A stretch of 64,000 bases of DNA from Mycolicibacterium madagascariense. Lineage in GTDB: Bacteria; Actinomycetota; Actinomycetes; Mycobacteriales; Mycobacteriaceae. Position 1 is the stretch's first letter. Each line of letters opens with the position of its first letter. Of this stretch, positions 18,198 to 29,792 are shown piece after piece. The stretch lies in NCBI RefSeq assembly GCF_010729665.1, contig NZ_AP022610.1:558001-622000 (forward strand). The letters are read 5' to 3'. Position numbers and translations under genes: made by a program. Under the pieces are notes generated by a model. The model had not been told where the DNA came from and did no database searches. It saw only the letters and a list, made by a program, of their open reading frames with translations.

Positions 18198-19151
18198 ATG
18201 GAGCTCGTGAAGATCAGCATGTTCGGACAGCTCAGTGGCGCGGGTGACGGCAACCCCATCGACGCCTGCGTGCAGAACCTCGCCATGTTGCGCGAGGAGG
18301 GCTTCGGCCGGGTGTGGATGAGCCAAATGCCCTATGAGCCAGACCTTCTCACGGTGCTCGCCATCGCGTTCCGCGAGGTCGACGACATCGAGGTGGCGAC
18401 CGGCGTCGTGCCCATCCAGAATCAACACCCCATGCAGATGGCGCAGCGGGCGTTGACCGTCAGCCTGGCGTCGGTCCGCTCCTCACCTCCGCGGGGCCGA
18501 CTGATCCTCGGCCTCGGCATGACGCACCAGGCCGTCACCGAGGGCATGTGGGGCATCCCGTGGGACAAGCCGGTGCGCAGGCTCAACGAGTTCCTCGACG
18601 GTCTGCTGCCACTGCTCGCCGGTGAGCCCGCCGAGGCGACGGGGGAGATCGTGACGACCCGCGGCGCGCTGATGATCGCGGGCGCACCGCGGCCCGACGT
18701 CTACGTCGCGGCGCTCGGTCCGCAGCTGCTGAAGATCGCCGGCAGACGCACGTCGGGCACGTGCACCTGGATGACCGGACCCAAGACCCTGGCCGGGCAC
18801 GTGACTCCGACGCTGCGGCAAGCCGCCGCGGACGCTGGCCGCCCCGAGGACTCGGTGCGGGTCGTCGCCGCCCTGCCCGTCAGCGTGACCGACGACGTCG
18901 ATGGGGCCCGAAGACAAGCGGCGCAACAGTTCTCGATGTACGGGGTGCTGCCGTCCTACCGCGCCATGCTCGACCGCGAGGGTTATGCGGGCCCGGAGGA
19001 CGCGGCGATCATCGGCGACGAGGCGACCGTCCGGGACCGTCTCGACGAACTCGCCGCGGCGGGCGTCGACGAGTACGTGGCAGCCACCTTCGACGCCTCA
19101 TCCGAGGGCCGGGCCCGCACGCGTGCCGTGCTGCGGGGCCTGGACGACTGA
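18198..19151 (+). CDS. F420-type LLM class oxidoreductase
   Basis: 317-residue luciferase-like TIM-barrel oxidoreductase. Features include the N-terminal strand KISMFGQLSG, ATGVVPIQNQHPMQMAQRALT and LGLGMTHQAVTEGMWG, typical of mycobacterial F420-dependent LLM proteins. A reduced deazaflavin cofactor is inferred from the family; the substrate is unknown. ATG 18198 is used as start; GTG 18207 is an alternative. It ends just before the convergent esterase gene. Confidence 0.85.
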   Translation: MELVKISMFGQLSGAGDGNPIDACVQNLAMLREEGFGRVWMSQMPYEPDLLTVLAIAFREVDDIEVATGVVPIQNQHPMQMAQRALTVSLASVRSSPPRGRLILGLGMTHQAVTEGMWGIPWDKPVRRLNEFLDGLLPLLAGEPAEATGEIVTTRGALMIAGAPRPDVYVAALGPQLLKIAGRRTSGTCTWMTGPKTLAGHVTPTLRQAAADAGRPEDSVRVVAALPVSVTDDVDGARRQAAQQFSMYGVLPSYRAMLDREGYAGPEDAAIIGDEATVRDRLDELAAAGVDEYVAATFDASSEGRARTRAVLRGLDD

Positions 19152-20660
19152 CTAGCGACCCAGCGGCGCGGGCGCGGCAGCCGGGGCGGCGGCCGCGGGT
19201 GCAGGCGCGGGCGACGGCCCCGTGTCCGGCAGCGGGATGACGGGAACGCCCGGGGTGCGCACGGCCCCGGCCAGCCACGGCAGCGCCGCGGTGAAGACGT
19301 TGGTGGCCAAGGGCCAGTCGTGGCGGCCGGTCGTGGGCACTACCGCGCAGTCGATGCCGTTGGCCCGGCCGAGCGCGCAGAGCGAGTTGGCGGCCTGGGT
19401 CTGGTCACCGGGGTTGCCCGCGGCATCGCGACCGCCCAGCCCGACGGCGTCGTCACCGCCACCGCCGCCCTGCCCCTTGTGCTGGACCGGAGCATCGGTC
19501 GAGATGGCGAACCAGCCCGAAACGCCTTTGTAGGGGCCATGTTTGGTGATGACGGTCGTGGGGTCGAACTCCGCCCACGCGGCGGCATTGCCACCGTAGA
19601 GCCGCGCGATGGTCTGGTCCTTGGTGCCCGCGTTCGGGCCCATGTCCCCGGCGATGTCGACGAAGCTGCTGAACAGCTCGGGGTGCATGACGGTGAGATC
19701 CACCGCGCACGTGCCGCCCATCGACCACCCCACGATGCCCCAGTTGGCCGGATCGGCGCTGGTGCCGAACTGCTGGTTGACGTACGGCACGACGTCCTTG
19801 GTCAGGTGGTCGGCCACGTTGCCGCGAACGCCGTTGACGCATTCGGTGTCGTTGTTGAACGAGCCGCCGGAGTCGACGAACACGAAGACGGGTGCGTTGC
19901 CGCCATGGCTCTGGGCGAAGGCGTCGATGATGGCCGCGGCGTTGCCGGTCCGCAGCCAGTCGGCGGGTGTGTTGAATTCGCCGGCGATCATCATCACGAC
20001 GGGCAGCTTGGGTGGCGGGTTGGAGGCGAACCACCGCGGCGGCAGGTAGACCAACTCGCTGCGGTGCTTGAAACCAGACGCCGTCGACGGGATGTTCACC
20101 GAGACGACGCTGCCGTGGTTCAGCACCGTGCCCGCCTTCTGCATCGCCTGGACGGTCTTCATGTCCGTCTCGTCTGGCAACGGGCCAGCAGTGAGCTGGT
20201 TCCAGGCCACCTGCACGGTGGGGAAGTAGCCGACCCAAGAGTTGAGCGCCAGTCCCGTGCCAAGCAGGCACAGCGGCACGGCGGCGACCGCGGCGATGCG
20301 TCGCCACTTGATGCCCCGCCAGCCAAGGATGAGGGCGCTCAGGGCGAAACCGCTGAGGCCGGTCCAGATCCAGAGCGAGTCGGGCGCGGGGTCACCCGCC
20401 ATCCCCTGCGAGTCGACGTACCAGTGCGCCCACGCCGCGATCGCCAGGCCCACCAACGCCGACACGGGTAGCCAGACCAGGCGCCAGCGACGTGATCGCC
20501 AGCCGATCGCCAACAGCAGGACGACGATGGCGACGATCTGCAGGGTCAGCGGTAGCCAGCCGCGCAGCAGCGAGAGGCCGTGGCGGTATTGACCAGGAGC
20601 GTTGGCGGCCAACAGGTGTGTGGCAGTGTCCACTGCGATGGGAACGTGCACGGCCTCCAT
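19152..20660 (-). CDS. membrane-anchored alpha/beta-hydrolase esterase
   Basis: 502-residue protein with four N-terminal TM helices (about 15-150) followed by an esterase-D/antigen-85-like alpha/beta-hydrolase domain. The nucleophile elbow is GWSMGG (about residue 312), preceded by a PVVMMIAGEF strand, with a late RHDWPL His. The C-terminus is a long Ala/Pro low-complexity tail. An extracytoplasmic catalytic domain is inferred. ATG 20660 (MEAVHVPIAVD) is chosen. A strong terminator upstream isolates it from fadE5 transcription. Confidence 0.82.
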   Translation of the reverse strand: MEAVHVPIAVDTATHLLAANAPGQYRHGLSLLRGWLPLTLQIVAIVVLLLAIGWRSRRWRLVWLPVSALVGLAIAAWAHWYVDSQGMAGDPAPDSLWIWTGLSGFALSALILGWRGIKWRRIAAVAAVPLCLLGTGLALNSWVGYFPTVQVAWNQLTAGPLPDETDMKTVQAMQKAGTVLNHGSVVSVNIPSTASGFKHRSELVYLPPRWFASNPPPKLPVVMMIAGEFNTPADWLRTGNAAAIIDAFAQSHGGNAPVFVFVDSGGSFNNDTECVNGVRGNVADHLTKDVVPYVNQQFGTSADPANWGIVGWSMGGTCAVDLTVMHPELFSSFVDIAGDMGPNAGTKDQTIARLYGGNAAAWAEFDPTTVITKHGPYKGVSGWFAISTDAPVQHKGQGGGGGDDAVGLGGRDAAGNPGDQTQAANSLCALGRANGIDCAVVPTTGRHDWPLATNVFTAALPWLAGAVRTPGVPVIPLPDTGPSPAPAPAAAAPAAAPAPLGR

Positions 20661-20741
20661 CGTGGCTGGCGTTCCTGAACGTTTGCTGTCGTGCAGGCGA
20701 ACTGCGGTACCGATTGCATAACTTCGGCCCACGGCTCATGC

Positions 20742-20798
20742 CGAACAGACGCAAAAGGCCCTGAAATCACCGATTTCAGGGCCCTTTGCGACTGTTCG
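20742..20798 (-). terminator. terminator of fadE5 (long composite palindrome)
   Basis: GGCCCTGAAATC (20757-20768) pairs perfectly with GATTTCAGGGCC (20772-20783) around a 3-base loop. Pairing extends outward through AAA/TTT runs and CGAACAGACGC against GCGACTGTTCG with one mismatch, giving arms of about 27 bases. It lies 17 bp after the fadE5 stop, between fadE5 and the esterase start. The outer and inner elements are shared with the tetR/htdX terminator. Confidence 0.85.
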
Positions 20799-20814
20799 CG
20801 CGGAGAAGCGGGGC

Positions 20815-22650
20815 TTAGAAGGCAGCCTCGTCGAGCTCCATCACGTCGTTGTCGATCGTGTCGATGACGAGCTTGGTGCTGGTGAGCAACGGCAGGAAGT
20901 TCTTGGCGAAGAACGACGCCACCGCGACCTTGCCCTCGTAGAAGGACTTGTCGGCACCCGTGGCACCCTCGTCGAGCTTGGCGATCGCCACGGCGGCCTG
21001 CTTCTGCAGCAGCCAGCCGAGGACCAGGTCGCCGACGCTCATGAGGAAGCGCACCGAGCCCAGGCCCACCTTGTAGATGCTGGCGGCATCGTCCTGGGCC
21101 GACATCAGGTAGCCGGTCAGCGTGGCGGCCATGCCCTGCACGTCCGCCAGTGCGGTCGCCAGCAGCGCCCGCTCCGCCTTGAGCCGGCCGTTGCCCGCCT
21201 CGTCCTTGATGAAGTTCTCGATCTCACCGGCGACGAAGCCGAGCGCAACGCCCTTGTCGCGGACGATCTTCCGGAAGAAGAAGTCCTGCGCCTGGATGGC
21301 CGTCGTGCCCTCGTAGAGCGAGTCGATCTTCGCGTCGCGGATGTACTGCTCGATCGGGTAGTCCTGCAGGAAGCCGGAGCCACCGAAGGTCTGCAGGCTC
21401 TCGGTGAGCTTGGCGTAGGCCTGCTCGGAGCCGACACCCTTGACGATCGGGAGCAGCAGATCGTTGACCTTGTTGGCCAATTCGGGCTCGATGCCGTGAA
21501 CGGCCTTGGCCACCTCGGCATCCTGGAACGTCGCGGTGTAGAGGTACAGCGCGCGAAGCGATTCCGCGTAAGCCTTCTGGGTGAGCAGCGACCGACGGAC
21601 GTCCGGGTGGTGCGTGATGGTCACGCGCGGCGCGGTCTTGTCGGTCATCTGGGTCAGGTCGGCACCCTGGACGCGGGTCTTGGCGTACTCGAGCGCGTTG
21701 AGGTACCCGGTGGACAGAGTGGCGATTGCCTTGGTGCCCACCATCATTCGAGCCTGCTCGATGACGTCGAACATCTGCGCGATGCCGTTGTGCACCTCGC
21801 CGACGAGCCAGCCCTTGGCGGGGATGCCGTGCTGGCCGAGCGACAGCTCGGTGGTCGCGGAGACCTTGAGGCCCATCTTGTGCTCGACGTTGGTGACGAA
21901 GACGCCGTTGCGCTCGCCGGGCTCGCCGGTCTCGAAGTCGAAGAGGTACTTCGGCACGAAGAACAGCGACAGACCCTTGGTGCCGGGTCCGGCGCCCTCG
22001 GGGCGGGCCAGCACCAGGTGCAGGATGTTCTCGCCGAGGTCGTCGGCGTCACCGGAGGTGATGAAGCGCTTCACGCCGTCGATGTGCCAGGAGCCGTCGG
22101 GCTGCTGGGTGGCCTTGGTGCGGCCGGCGCCGACGTCGGAGCCCGCGTCGGGCTCGGTCAGCACCATGGTGGACGTCCAGCCGCGCTCGGCGGCCAGCAC
22201 GGCCCACTTCTTCTGCTCTTCGGTGGCCTGGTGGAAGAAGATGTCGGCGAAGCCGGCACCCATCGCGTACATGTACACGGCCGGGTTGGCGCCGAGCACG
22301 TGCTCCATGAGGGCCCACTGGATCGCGCGGGGCATCGGCATGCCGCCGAGCTCCTCGCTGATGCCGATCTTGTCCCAGCCGCCCTCGGTGATCGCGCGAA
22401 CCGACTTCTTGAAGGCCGCGGGCAGGGTGACGGTGTGCGCCTCCGGGTCGAAGACCGGGGGGTTGCGGTCGGACTCGGCGAACGAATCGGCGACGGGTCC
22501 CTCGGCGATCCTGACGATCTCCGAGAGCATCTCGCGGATGGTGTCCTCGTCGAGGTCGGCGAACCTACCCTGGCCGAGCACCCGGTCGACGCCGAAGACC
22601 TCGAACAGGTTGAATGCCTGGTCACGTACATTGCTCTTGTAGTGGCTCAC
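20815..22650 (-). CDS. fadE5: acyl-CoA dehydrogenase FadE5
   Basis: 611-residue FAD acyl-CoA dehydrogenase of the long form, oxidising acyl-CoA to trans-2-enoyl-CoA. Visible signs are the middle-domain motif [30 protein letters not shown], and the C-terminal helical bundle with [23 protein letters not shown], plus the extra C-terminal domain of this clade. GTG 22650 is chosen because GAGGAGG lies four bases upstream and the length equals the one I recall for Rv0244c. Two palindromic operators and a good -10/-35 lie upstream. It is divergent from the TPP locus. Confidence 0.93.
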   Translation of the reverse strand: MSHYKSNVRDQAFNLFEVFGVDRVLGQGRFADLDEDTIREMLSEIVRIAEGPVADSFAESDRNPPVFDPEAHTVTLPAAFKKSVRAITEGGWDKIGISEELGGMPMPRAIQWALMEHVLGANPAVYMYAMGAGFADIFFHQATEEQKKWAVLAAERGWTSTMVLTEPDAGSDVGAGRTKATQQPDGSWHIDGVKRFITSGDADDLGENILHLVLARPEGAGPGTKGLSLFFVPKYLFDFETGEPGERNGVFVTNVEHKMGLKVSATTELSLGQHGIPAKGWLVGEVHNGIAQMFDVIEQARMMVGTKAIATLSTGYLNALEYAKTRVQGADLTQMTDKTAPRVTITHHPDVRRSLLTQKAYAESLRALYLYTATFQDAEVAKAVHGIEPELANKVNDLLLPIVKGVGSEQAYAKLTESLQTFGGSGFLQDYPIEQYIRDAKIDSLYEGTTAIQAQDFFFRKIVRDKGVALGFVAGEIENFIKDEAGNGRLKAERALLATALADVQGMAATLTGYLMSAQDDAASIYKVGLGSVRFLMSVGDLVLGWLLQKQAAVAIAKLDEGATGADKSFYEGKVAVASFFAKNFLPLLTSTKLVIDTIDNDVMELDEAAF

Positions 22651-22698
22651 GTTTCCTCCTCGATGAGAATGCCACCTGCGGTTGGGTACTCGGGCTAA

Positions 22699-22750
22699 GT
22701 TACCCACCAGTAACTGCAGCCAACTATACCGGCTGGTAACTTGATCGCAA
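22699..22750 (-). promoter_or_regulatory. fadE5 promoter with two TTACY-N4-RGTAA-type operators
   Basis: On the - strand, TTGCGA (22750-22745) and TATAGT (22728-22723) separated by 16 bases form a convincing promoter. One palindrome (ATACC-GGCT-GGTAA, 22726-22739) covers the -10/spacer. A second (TTACC-CACC-AGTAA, 22700-22713) lies just after the expected transcription start. Their centres are 26 bp apart. This is a typical repressor layout, matching the palindrome at the fabG4/fadA2 promoters. Confidence 0.7.
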
Positions 22751-23455
22751 AGCAGTGTCGAGCAAATTTGGCCCGGCTAACCAACCCGGCGGTTGATCGG
22801 GGCTCTCATGGGGTGGGGTCAGGACCCCTGAGCTGCGCATTTGGTTCAATGTGATATCTGCCACGAGCGGCCGCAGCACCCGTCCCCGGTGGTACGCGTG
22901 AGGCGCGTGGGACTAGGCGGCCGGACGCTGCGAGCCGTCGCACGGATCGCGCGGCCGCGGCCGGGGCCGGTCCGCAACCGCCGGGACGCCAGCCTCGGGC
23001 CGCCGCACCGGCCGGCCCGCCCTGTACCAGCGTCTTAGCCATCGCCCCTCGACCACCCTGGCCACCGCATCCATCGCCCGGATAAGACCCTTGTCGCCGC
23101 GCCGCCACCGCCGCGACGAGGTGGGCCGACGGGCCGCCCGTCGGGGCAAACTCCGCCGCTTCGCAGCAAAAGTCGCTGCGCTCCACACAGGGGGCTGTGC
23201 TAAGCGTTCCGGGGTGCGACCTTGGGGTCGCAAACTGTGCAAACCGTACGCGCATCACGTTTTTCACAGACACGTGCGGTGCGGCAGCGCCTAAGTGGCC
23301 CAGCGGCGCTGAGCCGCTAAGCTACCGCTGAACGTTTGTCTGATCTTGAGCCTGGTGCAGTGCGGCACCGGCGGGTGACTCAGCGCTGGGGCTTAGAGGC
23401 ATTCGCATGGCCGTCGAGCGCCCCGGGCACCGGGGCAAGAGCAGGGAGAACACAC
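22751..23455. other. 705-bp region upstream of pks without a convincing gene
   Basis: Short open frames occur on both strands (for example 22806-23273 on the - strand and 23091-23294 on the +). They are Arg/Pro-rich, lack ribosome-binding sites and look like GC-rich artefacts. A small inverted repeat AGCGGC...GCCGCT lies near 23302-23318. The pks frame is already open from 23336, but the best start is 120 bp later. The region probably holds the TPP operon promoter and a long leader. Confidence 0.5.
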
Positions 23456-26400
23456 TTGCGCGAACCCACCGCGACACCCGTTGCCGTAATCGGAATGGCC
23501 TGCCGTCTACCGGGAGGGATCGACTCCCCTCGGCTGCTGTGGGAGGCGCTGCTCCGCGGTGACGACCTGGTGGGAGAGATTCCCGCCGATCGCTGGGACG
23601 CGGACGCGTACTACGACCCCGAGCCCGGCGTGCCCGGCCGGTCCATCACCCGCTGGGGCGCCTTCCTCGACGACGTCGGTGGCTTCGACTGCGACTTCTT
23701 CGGCATGACCGAGCGCGAGGCGACCGCCGTCGACCCGCAGCACCGGTTGCTCCTCGAGACCTCCTGGGACGCCTTCGAACACGCCGGCCTCGACCCGTCG
23801 TCGCTGGCGAAGACCCAGACCGGCGTATTCATCGGGCTCACCCACGGTGACTACGAGCTGCTGTCGGCGGACATCGGCGCGGCCGAGGGGCCCTACGGCT
23901 TCAGCGGCACGAGCAACAGCTTCGCGTCCGGCCGCGTGTCCTACGCGCTGGGACTGCACGGGCCGGCCCTGACGGTCGACACCGCCTGCTCGTCGGGCCT
24001 CATGGCGATCCATCTGGCGTGCCGCAGTCTGCACGACGGCGAGAGCGACCTGGCCGCCGCGGGCGGAGTCGCGGTGGCGCTCGAACCGCGCAAGTCCATC
24101 GCGGGGTCACTGCAGGGCATGCTGTCGCCGAGCGGGCGCTGCCACACGTTCGATGTCGACGCCGACGGGTTCGTCTCCGGCGAGGGCGTCGTGGTGTTCA
24201 TCCTCAAGCGTCTCGACGACGCGCAGCGCGACGGCGACCGGATCCTGGCGGTCGTGCAGGGCACGGCTGCCAACCAGGACGGGCGCACGCCCAACATCGC
24301 CACGCCGTCCGAGGACGCGCAGGTCGAGGTGTACCGGGCGGCGTTGGCGGCGGGCGGCATCGATCCGGCCAGCGTCGGCTTCGTCGAGGCGCACGGTACC
24401 GGCACCCCGGTGGGCGATCCCATCGAATTCGCCAGTCTGGCAAGCGTTTACGGGACCGGTGGTCCGACGGTGCTCGGCTCGGCGAAGACCAACTTCGGTC
24501 ACCTGCAGTCCACGTCGGGTCCGCTGGGGATGATGAAGGCGATCCTCGCGCTGCAGCACGGCGTCGTTCCGAAGAATCTGCACTTCAACCAGTTGCCCGA
24601 GGAGATCGCGTCGATCGACACCGGGCTGTTCGTGCCGCAGGAGGTCACGCCGTGGCCGCACGACGGCGACCGGCCGCGCCGCGCCGCGGTGTCGTCCTAC
24701 GGCATGTCGGGCACCAACGCGCACGCCGTGCTCGAGCAGGCACCGGTCGGTGCCGCCGAGACGGCGGCCGCGACTGCGAAAGACGCCGCGCCGCAACTGA
24801 TTCCGCTGTCCGCGACGTCGGCCGAGCAGCTGCGGGTGACCGCCGGGCGCCTCGCCGACTGGCTGGACTCCGAGCCGGACGCCTCGCTCACCGACCTCGG
24901 CTACACGCTGTCGCGGCGGCGGGCGCACCGGCCGGTGCGCACCGCGGTCACCGCGCGCACCGTCGAGGAGCTGGCCGCCGCGCTGCGCGAGGTCGCGGCG
25001 AGCGACGCGCCCATCGAGCCCGCCGTCGGGCAGGACGACCGCGGCCCGGTCTGGGTGTTCTCCGGGCAGGGTTCGCAGTGGCCGCGGATGGGCGCCGAGC
25101 TGCTGGCCACCGAGCCCGTGTTCGCGGACACGATCGCGACGATCGAACCGCTGATCCAGGCCGAATCCGGTTTCTCCGTCTCACAGGCGATTTCGGCGCC
25201 GCAGACGGTGACGGGCATCGACCGCGTCCAGCCCACGCTGTTCGCGATGCAGGTCGCGCTCGCCGCGACCATGACGGCATACGGGGTGGTCCCCGGTGCG
25301 GTCATCGGGCATTCCCTCGGTGAGGCGGCGGCGGCCGTCGTCGCGGGCGCGCTGTCGCTGGAGGACGGGCTCAAGGTCATCTGCCGCCGTTCCAAGCTCA
25401 TGAACCGGGTGTCGGGCACCGGCGCCATGGCATCGGTGGAACTGCCTGCGCAGCAGGTGCTCTCGGAGTTGTCGATCCGCGGAATCAATGACGTCGTGAT
25501 CTCGGTGGTCGCGTCGCCGACGTCGACCGTGGTCGGCGGCGCCACCCAGAGCATCCGCGACCTCGTCGCGGCCTGGGAGGAGAAGGGCGTGATGGCCCGC
25601 GAGGTGGCGGTGGACGTCGCGTCGCACTCACCGCAGGTCGACCCGATCCTCGACGACCTCATCGACGTGCTCGACGACCTCGAGCCGCGCAAGCCGCAGA
25701 TCCCGTATTACTCGGCGACACTGTGGGATCCGCGTGACCGGCCCTCGTTCACCAGTGACTACTGGGCCGACAACCTGAGGTTCACCGTCCGGTTCGGGGC
25801 GGCCGTGCAGGCGGCGCTGAACGACGGTTTCCGCGTGTTCGCCGAGATGGCGCCCCACCCGCTGCTCACCCACGCCGTGCAGCAGAACGCGGGCAGCCTC
25901 GACATGCCGATCGCCGCACTGGCCGCGATGCGCCGCGAGCAGGAATTGCCCGACGGTCTGCGCGGTTTCGTCGCCAACGTCTTCGCGGCGGGCGCTGCCA
26001 TCGACTTCTCCACCATGTACCCCGGCGGCCAGCTGGTCGATGCGCCGCTGGCGACCTGGACGCACCGCGAGCTGATGCTGACCCGCGACGGTCAGGAGCA
26101 GCAGTCCCACGGCGCGTCCGTGCAGGCCGTGCACCCCCTGCTCGGGGCGCACGTGCACCTGTTCGAGGAGCCCGAACGCCACGTCTGGCAGGGCGAGGTG
26201 GGCACGGCCGCCCACCCGTGGCTGGTCGATCACCAGATCCACAGCGTGCCGGCACTTCCCGGAGCGGCGTACTGCGAGATGGCGGTGACGGCCGCGCGCA
26301 CGACGCTCGGCCACGCGTCGGAGGTGCGCGACGTCCGCTTCGAACAGACGCTGCTGCTTGACGAGGAGAACGTGATCTCGGCGGGGGCGACGGTCGTGGC

Positions 26401-29400
26401 GCCCGGCTTCCTCGACTTCACCGTCGACACCCACGCCGACGGCGAACGCATCCGCCGGGCCGGCGCCGTGCTGCACGCCCTCGACGAAACCCCCATCCTG
26501 CCACCGGCTTACGACGTCAAGGCGCTCCTGGCGGCGCACCCGAACAGCGTCGACGGCGCCGAGCTGCGCATGGCCTTCGACGGTGTCGGCATCCAGTACG
26601 GACCCGCCTTCTCCGGCCTCGCCGCGGTGCACACCGCCGAGGGTGACGTGACCACGATCCTCGCCGAGGTCGCCCTGCCGGGTCTCATCCGCTCGCAGCA
26701 GTCGTCGTACGCCACCCACCCGGCGCTGCTCGACGCCTGCTTCCAGTCGGTCGTGGTGCACCCGGAGGTCCAGGCCGCCGGCGGGGGCGGACTGCTCCTG
26801 CCCGTCGGCGTGCGCCGCATCCGGTGCCACCACCCGACGCGCAACGCCCACTACTGCGTGACGACGGTGACGTCGTCGCGGGCCGGGGAGTGCGAGGTCG
26901 ACCTCGACGTGCTCGACGAGTCGGGCACGGTGCTCCTCGCCGTCGAGGGACTGCGACTCGCGGGCGGGGCGTCGGAGAGCGAGCACGCCGGCCGGATGCT
27001 CAACGAGCGGCTGCTCACCATCGAGTGGGAACAGGCCCAACTGCCCGACTCGTCACGGGCCGAGCCGGGAAACTGGTTGGTGCTCAACGCTTCCGAGCCG
27101 ACGGACGCGCTCGCCACCGAACTGGCCGAACTGTTGAACGACGACGGCGCCCAGTGCACGGCGATGTCGTGGCCGCTCGGCGCCGACCATCTCGCCGACA
27201 CCGCCGCGCTGCGGGCACACCTCGCCGGCGACAACCTGCGGGCGGTCACCGGTGTCGTCGTCGTGACCGGCACCCCAGGACCGGGCGACGCGCTGGTGCG
27301 TCTCGGTCGCGAGTACGTGGCGCAGATCGTCGGCGTCGCCACGGAATTGGCGGAACTGCCCGGCGAGTCGCCCCGCCTGTTCGTGGTGACGAGGAATGCG
27401 GCCAGCGTGCTCGACGGCGACGTCGCCAACCTGGAGCACGGCGGTCTGCGCGGGTTGATGCGGGTCATCGACTCCGAGCACCCGCATCTGAGCGCCACCC
27501 AGATCGACGTGGACGCCGAGACCGAGCCGCGCCAGGTCGCCCAGCAGTTGCGCAGCGGCGCCGAGGAAGACGAGACCGCGTGGCGCGACGGGCAGTGGTA
27601 CACCGCCCGGCTGCGTCCCGGTCCGCTGCGGGCAGCCGAGCGGCGCACCGTCGTCGTCGAGCACGAGCGCGACGGCATGCGGTTGCAGATCCGCAACCCC
27701 GGCGACGTCGAGTCGCTGGAGTTCGCCGCCTTCGAACGCGTGGCCCCCGGTCCCGGCCAGGTCGAGGTCAGGGTCACCGCGTCGAGCATCAACTTCGCCG
27801 ACGTCCTCGTCGCGTTCGGTCGCTACCCCACGTTCGAGGGCTATCAGCAGCAGCTCGGCATCGACTTCGCGGGCGTGGTCACCGCGGTGGGACCCGACGT
27901 CACCGACCTTCGGGTCGGGGATCGGGTCGGCGGCATGTCGCCCAACGGCTGCTGGAGCACGTTCGTGACCTGTGATGCCCGACTGGCGATCCCGCTGCCC
28001 GAGCAGATCCCGGTGAGCGAGGCCGCCGCCATCCCGACGGCGTCGGCGACCGCCTGGTACGGACTGCACGACCTGGCCAGGATCTCGTCGACCGACAAGG
28101 TGCTGATCCACTCGGGCACGGGCGGCGTCGGCCAGGCGGCGATCGCGATCGCCCGCGCCGCGGGCTGCGAGATCTACGCGACGGCGGGCAGCCCGCATCG
28201 TCGACAGTTGTTGCACGACATGGGAATCGAGCACGTCTACGATTCCAGGAGCGTCGCCTTCGCCGAGGAGATCCGCCGCGACACCGACGGGTACGGCGTC
28301 GACGTGGTGCTCAACTCGCTGCCCGGGGCGGCCCAGCGGGTCGGCCTGGAACTGCTGGCGTTCGGCGGCCGGTTCGTCGAGATCGGCAAACGCGACATCT
28401 ACGGGGACACCCACCTCGGGCTCTTCCCGTTCCGGCGCAACCTGGCGCTGTACGCCGTGGATCTCGCGCTCATGACGCACAGCCATCCCGAGACGGTGCA
28501 GCGGCTGCTCACCACGGTCTACGAGCGCACCGCCGACGGCACGCTGCCGATGCCGGAGACCACGCACTACCCGATGAGCGATGCCACCACGGCCGTCCGG
28601 CTCATCGGCGGCGCGGGCCACAGCGGCAAGGTCCTGCTCGACGTCCCGCAGGACGGCAAGAGCGTGGCCGTCGTGCCGCCGAGTGAGGTGCGGGTCTTCC
28701 GGCCCGACGGCGCCTACATCGTCACCGGCGGTCTCGGCGGTCTCGGCCTGTTCCTGGCCGGGGAGATGGCGTCGGCCGGAGCCGGGCGGATCGTCCTCAA
28801 CGGACGCTCGGCGCCGAGTCCCGAGGCGCAGCAGGCGATCGACCGCTTCGTCGCCGCGGGCGCCGACGTCCACGTCGAACTCGGCGACGTCGCCGAGCCG
28901 GGTACGGCCGATCGTCTCGTGGCGGCGGCCACCGCATCCGGTCTGCCCGTGCGGGGCGTCCTGCACGCCGCCGCGGTGGTCGAGGACGCCACGCTGACCA
29001 ACATCAGCGGTGACCTCATCGACCGCTGCTGGACGCCAAAGGTCCACGGCGCCTGGAATATTCATCAGGCTCTGCACGAGGTCGAGGTGTCCCAGCCGCT
29101 GGACTGGTTCTGCTCGTTCTCCTCGGCGGCCGCACTGGTCGGCTCGCCGGGACAGGGCGCGTACTCCGCGGCCAACAGCTGGCTGGACTCGTTCGCGCAC
29201 TGGCGGGCGGCCCAGGGTTACCCCGGCACCTCCATCGCGTGGGGCGCCTGGAGCGAGGTCGGGCGGGCGACGGCCTTCGCCGAGGACTTCGGCATGGCGA
29301 TCACCTCCGAGGAGGGCGTCCGCGCGCTCACCGCGCTGTTGAGCCACGACCGGACCTACAGCGGCTATGCGCCGCTCGTCGGCACGCCGTGGCTGACGTC

Positions 29401-29752
29401 CTTCGCACAGCGCAGCAAGTTCGCCGAGGGTTTCCAGGCGATGAGCGGCGGTCAGAAGGACACGGGCAAGTTCCGGGCCGAGTTGCAGGCGTTGCCGCGC
29501 GAGGAGTGGCCGAGCCACATCCGGCGGCTGGTGTCCGACCAGATCAGCCTGCTGCTGCGACGCAGCATCGATCCCGATCGACCGCTGTCGGACTACGGCC
29601 TCGACTCGCTCGGAAACCTCGAGCTGCGCACGCGCATCGAGACCGAGACGGGCATCCGCATCCAGCCGACGCACATCACGACGGTCCGCGGGCTCGCCGA
29701 GCACCTGTGCGAGCAGTTGGAGTCCAGGGAAGCGGCTCTGGCAAGCTCGTGA
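23456..29752 (+). CDS. pks: type I polyketide synthase of the trehalose polyphleate locus
   Basis: 2098-residue single-module reducing PKS of the MAS/Pks2/Pks5 type, order [23 protein letters not shown] (Cys near 178) and [20 protein letters not shown] near 618 and VASHS near 720. [13 protein letters not shown] near 919 (G to S in HxxxGxxxxP). ER: about 1435-1730 with [23 protein letters not shown] near 1758. ACP: GLDSLGN near 2050. It should make the polyunsaturated (phleic) acyl chains of TPP with FadD23 as activator. The TTG start at 23456 has AGGGAG about eight bases upstream. papA3 follows after 40 bp. Confidence 0.9.
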   Translation: MREPTATPVAVIGMACRLPGGIDSPRLLWEALLRGDDLVGEIPADRWDADAYYDPEPGVPGRSITRWGAFLDDVGGFDCDFFGMTEREATAVDPQHRLLLETSWDAFEHAGLDPSSLAKTQTGVFIGLTHGDYELLSADIGAAEGPYGFSGTSNSFASGRVSYALGLHGPALTVDTACSSGLMAIHLACRSLHDGESDLAAAGGVAVALEPRKSIAGSLQGMLSPSGRCHTFDVDADGFVSGEGVVVFILKRLDDAQRDGDRILAVVQGTAANQDGRTPNIATPSEDAQVEVYRAALAAGGIDPASVGFVEAHGTGTPVGDPIEFASLASVYGTGGPTVLGSAKTNFGHLQSTSGPLGMMKAILALQHGVVPKNLHFNQLPEEIASIDTGLFVPQEVTPWPHDGDRPRRAAVSSYGMSGTNAHAVLEQAPVGAAETAAATAKDAAPQLIPLSATSAEQLRVTAGRLADWLDSEPDASLTDLGYTLSRRRAHRPVRTAVTARTVEELAAALREVAASDAPIEPAVGQDDRGPVWVFSGQGSQWPRMGAELLATEPVFADTIATIEPLIQAESGFSVSQAISAPQTVTGIDRVQPTLFAMQVALAATMTAYGVVPGAVIGHSLGEAAAAVVAGALSLEDGLKVICRRSKLMNRVSGTGAMASVELPAQQVLSELSIRGINDVVISVVASPTSTVVGGATQSIRDLVAAWEEKGVMAREVAVDVASHSPQVDPILDDLIDVLDDLEPRKPQIPYYSATLWDPRDRPSFTSDYWADNLRFTVRFGAAVQAALNDGFRVFAEMAPHPLLTHAVQQNAGSLDMPIAALAAMRREQELPDGLRGFVANVFAAGAAIDFSTMYPGGQLVDAPLATWTHRELMLTRDGQEQQSHGASVQAVHPLLGAHVHLFEEPERHVWQGEVGTAAHPWLVDHQIHSVPALPGAAYCEMAVTAARTTLGHASEVRDVRFEQTLLLDEENVISAGATVVAPGFLDFTVDTHADGERIRRAGAVLHALDETPILPPAYDVKALLAAHPNSVDGAELRMAFDGVGIQYGPAFSGLAAVHTAEGDVTTILAEVALPGLIRSQQSSYATHPALLDACFQSVVVHPEVQAAGGGGLLLPVGVRRIRCHHPTRNAHYCVTTVTSSRAGECEVDLDVLDESGTVLLAVEGLRLAGGASESEHAGRMLNERLLTIEWEQAQLPDSSRAEPGNWLVLNASEPTDALATELAELLNDDGAQCTAMSWPLGADHLADTAALRAHLAGDNLRAVTGVVVVTGTPGPGDALVRLGREYVAQIVGVATELAELPGESPRLFVVTRNAASVLDGDVANLEHGGLRGLMRVIDSEHPHLSATQIDVDAETEPRQVAQQLRSGAEEDETAWRDGQWYTARLRPGPLRAAERRTVVVEHERDGMRLQIRNPGDVESLEFAAFERVAPGPGQVEVRVTASSINFADVLVAFGRYPTFEGYQQQLGIDFAGVVTAVGPDVTDLRVGDRVGGMSPNGCWSTFVTCDARLAIPLPEQIPVSEAAAIPTASATAWYGLHDLARISSTDKVLIHSGTGGVGQAAIAIARAAGCEIYATAGSPHRRQLLHDMGIEHVYDSRSVAFAEEIRRDTDGYGVDVVLNSLPGAAQRVGLELLAFGGRFVEIGKRDIYGDTHLGLFPFRRNLALYAVDLALMTHSHPETVQRLLTTVYERTADGTLPMPETTHYPMSDATTAVRLIGGAGHSGKVLLDVPQDGKSVAVVPPSEVRVFRPDGAYIVTGGLGGLGLFLAGEMASAGAGRIVLNGRSAPSPEAQQAIDRFVAAGADVHVELGDVAEPGTADRLVAAATASGLPVRGVLHAAAVVEDATLTNISGDLIDRCWTPKVHGAWNIHQALHEVEVSQPLDWFCSFSSAAALVGSPGQGAYSAANSWLDSFAHWRAAQGYPGTSIAWGAWSEVGRATAFAEDFGMAITSEEGVRALTALLSHDRTYSGYAPLVGTPWLTSFAQRSKFAEGFQAMSGGQKDTGKFRAELQALPREEWPSHIRRLVSDQISLLLRRSIDPDRPLSDYGLDSLGNLELRTRIETETGIRIQPTHITTVRGLAEHLCEQLESREAALASS

Positions 29753-29792
29753 CGGCACGGGTGGGTCCAGAGTCAGGCAAAGGAGGGGAACG

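Noticed and set aside
22806..23273. 155-codon frame on the - strand upstream of pks
   Set aside because: Arg/Pro/Gly-rich composition, no ribosome-binding site and no recognisable domain.
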